Source: an uncultured Peptococcaceae bacterium (GTDB lineage: Bacteria; Bacillota; Desulfotomaculia; Desulfotomaculales; Desulfallaceae). Taken from it: a stretch of DNA of 7,948 nt. Positions 6,369-7,948 of this stretch are shown here, piece by piece. Where the stretch lies: NCBI GenBank assembly GCA_913064925.1, contig CAJYBN010000129.1, forward strand, positions 1-7,948, in the 5' to 3' direction. The first letter of the stretch is position 1; each line of letters begins with the position of its first letter. A model generated the notes under the pieces. That model made no database searches. It saw only the letters and a program-made list of their open reading frames with translations, and was not told the DNA's origin. The position numbers and the translations under genes are program-made.

Positions 6369-7948
6369 TAGATTACCTCCTCAGCCAGGGCCGCGCCCAG
6401 CGCGGCCAGCATTAGCCCTTTTTCAAACCCCTTTTGCTGCGAGGCGCCGTTGGGGCAGGCCACCACGCAGGCGCCGCAGCCCTGGCACAGCACCTCGGTG
6501 ACCCGGGCGATGCGGGTGTCCGGGTCAAGCTCCCGGGCATTGTAACTGCAGGCGGCCACGCACAGCCCGCAGCCGGCGCAGCGCCTGGGATTCACCGTGG
6601 CGGTAATGGCCACGTTTTCCAGTTTCTCCTTGGAGAGCAGCGTAGCGGCGCGCATGGCGGCGGCGTTGGCCTGCATGATGGATTCGCCAGCGGACTTGGG
6701 CCCGTGGGCCAGCCCGCACAGGTACAGCCCTTCGGCGGCGAAATCCACCGGGCGCAGTTTCATGTGCGCCTCTAAAAGGAACCCGTCTGCGTCCAGCGGC
6801 ACCTTGAACAGCTTGCTCAGAGCGGCGTTTTCCCCGTTGGGAGCGATGCCGGTGCTGAGCACCAAAAGGTCTGGTTTAAACTGCACTGGTTGGCCGAGGA
6901 TGTGGTCGGTGACGGTAACGGTTAGGCTATCCCCGTCGGCTGTTACCTGCGGCTTGGCGTTTTGGTCGTAGCGGATGAATACCACGCCCTTCTGCCGGGC
7001 CGCGGTGTAGTATTCTTCTTTAAGCCCGTAGGCGCGCAGGTCCCGGTACAGTACGTACACCCGGGCGCCGGGGTTCTGTTCTTTGAGTTTGAGCGCGTTT
7101 TTCAGCGCGTGGCTGCAGCAGATGCGGCTGCACCAGGGATGGTTGTCATCCCGGGAGCCGACACACTGGATCATAACCACGGTGTTGATATCCTGCCCTT
7201 CCCCGCTGGCCAGCCGCTGTTCGAAATCGGTCTGGGTGAGCACCCCGGGGTGCCGCCCGGCCAGGTATTCCTCAGTCTGCATCTGCCGGGCGCCGGTGGC
7301 CAGCACCAGCGCGCCGTGCTCGATCTCCGTCGTCTCCCCTGTTCCGGTCCGTACCGTAGTGCGGTAATTGCCGGGGTAGCCGCCGAAATCTACGGGCACC
7401 GCCCCGGTATGCACGGTGATCCGGGGATCGGTGGTCACTTGTTCAATCAACTGGTTTAATAGTGCTTGGGTATTCCCACCCTCCAGAGTGTAGTGAATAT
7501 GGACCAAGTTACCGCCCAATTGACCGGTTTTTTCCACCAGGTGCACGTCAAAGCCCTGCTGGGACAGCGATACCGCGGCGGTCATGCCTGCCGCCCCGCC
7601 GCCCACCACCAGCGCGGTGGGATTGATCATGGTGTAGGTGGGTTGCACCGGTTTTAACAGGGCAACCTTGGCAACGGCCATGCGCACCAGGTCCTTGGCC
7701 TTGGCGGTGGCCTCTTGGGGGTTGTTCCGGTGCACCCAGGAGGAATGCTCCCGGATGTTCACGTGCTCGTACAGGTAGGGGTTTAAGCCCGCTTCCCGCA
7801 GCGCGCTCTGGAACAGCGGCGCGTGGGTGCGCGGCGTGCAGGAGGCCACCACCACCTGGGTAAGGTCCTGTTCGGCGATGGCCTCCTTGATTTTTTCGAT
7901 GCTGTCCTGGGAACAGGTAAACAAAAACTCCCGGGCAAAGACCACGTT
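6368..7948 (-). CDS. hdrA: HdrA-like flavin/iron-sulfur subunit, 5' end cut by window edge
   Basis: This is the C-terminal 526 residues of an HdrA-family protein, the flavoprotein core of heterodisulfide-reductase-type complexes in the cytoplasm. Numbering from the window edge, the end of the HdrA N-terminal domain comes first, with a VVVASCTPRTHAP motif near residues 32-44. A dinucleotide-binding VVGGGAAG motif near 114-121 marks the FAD domain, WCSRICCSH lies near 272-280, and a C-terminal 2x[4Fe-4S] ferredoxin has CxxCxxCxxxC at about 457-467 and 488-498. The frame is open to the edge. The GTG at 7943-7945 is internal, because the edge residue aligns with residue 495 of the next protein. 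At least about 30 residues are missing, or about 500 if this too is a double-flavin fusion. The visible FAD domain lacks the inserted ferredoxin and the CxxC pair found in the N-terminal half of the neighbour. The stop codon overlaps the next start by one base (TAATG), implying translational coupling. Confidence 0.93.
   Translation of the reverse strand, partial: NVVFAREFLFTCSQDSIEKIKEAIAEQDLTQVVVASCTPRTHAPLFQSALREAGLNPYLYEHVNIREHSSWVHRNNPQEATAKAKDLVRMAVAKVALLKPVQPTYTMINPTALVVGGGAAGMTAAVSLSQQGFDVHLVEKTGQLGGNLVHIHYTLEGGNTQALLNQLIEQVTTDPRITVHTGAVPVDFGGYPGNYRTTVRTGTGETTEIEHGALVLATGARQMQTEEYLAGRHPGVLTQTDFEQRLASGEGQDINTVVMIQCVGSRDDNHPWCSRICCSHALKNALKLKEQNPGARVYVLYRDLRAYGLKEEYYTAARQKGVVFIRYDQNAKPQVTADGDSLTVTVTDHILGQPVQFKPDLLVLSTGIAPNGENAALSKLFKVPLDADGFLLEAHMKLRPVDFAAEGLYLCGLAHGPKSAGESIMQANAAAMRAATLLSKEKLENVAITATVNPRRCAGCGLCVAACSYNARELDPDTRIARVTEVLCQGCGACVVACPNGASQQKGFEKGLMLAALGAALAEEVI
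6375..6381 (-). promoter_or_regulatory. Strong Shine-Dalgarno site for the fused hdrA, inside the upstream gene
   Basis: The minus strand reads AGGAGGT, with six bases between it and the ATG at 6366-6368. It lies within the last codons of the upstream hdrA, whose TAA shares a base with this ATG. This fixes the start of the 1016-residue protein and points to coupled translation of the two HdrA subunits. Confidence 0.8.

Noticed and set aside
5280..6371. Long plus-strand open frame of 363 codons, and similar ones at 3435-4595 and 1162-2442
   Set aside because: They are antisense to strongly supported Hdr genes, have Gly/Val/Ala/His-rich composition typical of GC-rich shadow frames, and show no recognisable domain.
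7943..7945. GTG as the true start of the right-hand hdrA
   Set aside because: The frame is open to the edge, and the protein aligns there with an internal position (about residue 495) of the fused HdrA; the HdrA CHCG motif that should precede is absent.
3318..7948. QmoA/QmoB assignment for the two HdrA-like proteins
   Set aside because: They carry the HdrA CHCG domain and C-terminal ferredoxins and sit beside mvhD and an FrhB-like gene, with no aprAB in the window; Qmo remains a relative only.

Overview
The window shows one tightly packed, leftward-reading (minus-strand) operon for an HdrABC-type flavin/iron-sulfur electron-transfer complex. From right to left in the direction of transcription it holds: the 3' part of an hdrA-like gene cut by the window edge (6368-7948); a second hdrA gene of 1016 codons encoding a double-flavin fusion (3318-6368); an mvhD-like delta subunit read through an in-frame UGA (2799-3269); an FrhB/FdhB-like iron-sulfur subunit (1648-2778); hdrC (1060-1635); and hdrB (192-1055). 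Gene spacings run from a 1-base overlap to 48 bases, and each start within the window has a purine-rich Shine-Dalgarno sequence. I see no internal promoter or terminator. The operon promoter must lie beyond the right edge.

The main observation is that the MvhD-like gene looks like a selenoprotein gene. A conventional reading stops at a UGA (3021-3023) after 82 codons, exactly where the family has the conserved Cys of a GGC-H-x-G-D-C-H-Y motif. The same frame continues with typical MvhD sequence for 73 more codons to a real TAG. Twenty bases after the UGA is a perfect 8-bp hairpin with a UGG loop (2990-3008), the expected geometry of a bacterial SECIS element. Predicted protein: 156 residues with Sec83.

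Both HdrA proteins share a C-terminal module (CHCG-type N-terminal HdrA domain, FAD domain, 2x[4Fe-4S] ferredoxin). The complete one also carries a second, N-terminal HdrA-like FAD module with its own 2x[4Fe-4S] ferredoxin. The paralogues align at a constant offset of 3,062 bases in the blocks checked, with short stretches of about 95% DNA identity, pointing to tandem duplication with local gene conversion or strong constraint.

Inferred working model: an electron donor delivers electrons through the FrhB/FdhB-like subunit and/or an unseen partner to the Sec-containing MvhD [2Fe-2S] subunit. They pass to the HdrA flavins, where bifurcation could send one electron to ferredoxin and the other through HdrC to the CCG-domain subunit HdrB. 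The true donor and acceptor cannot be read from this window.

The organism is probably an anaerobic bacterium of the Desulfotomaculum/Pelotomaculum type (Clostridia), inferred from strong AGGAGG ribosome sites, GC-rich coding DNA, operon order and use of bacterial-type selenocysteine insertion. This taxonomic guess is moderate to weak. The left 191 bases beyond hdrB are AT-rich in part and hold no convincing gene.
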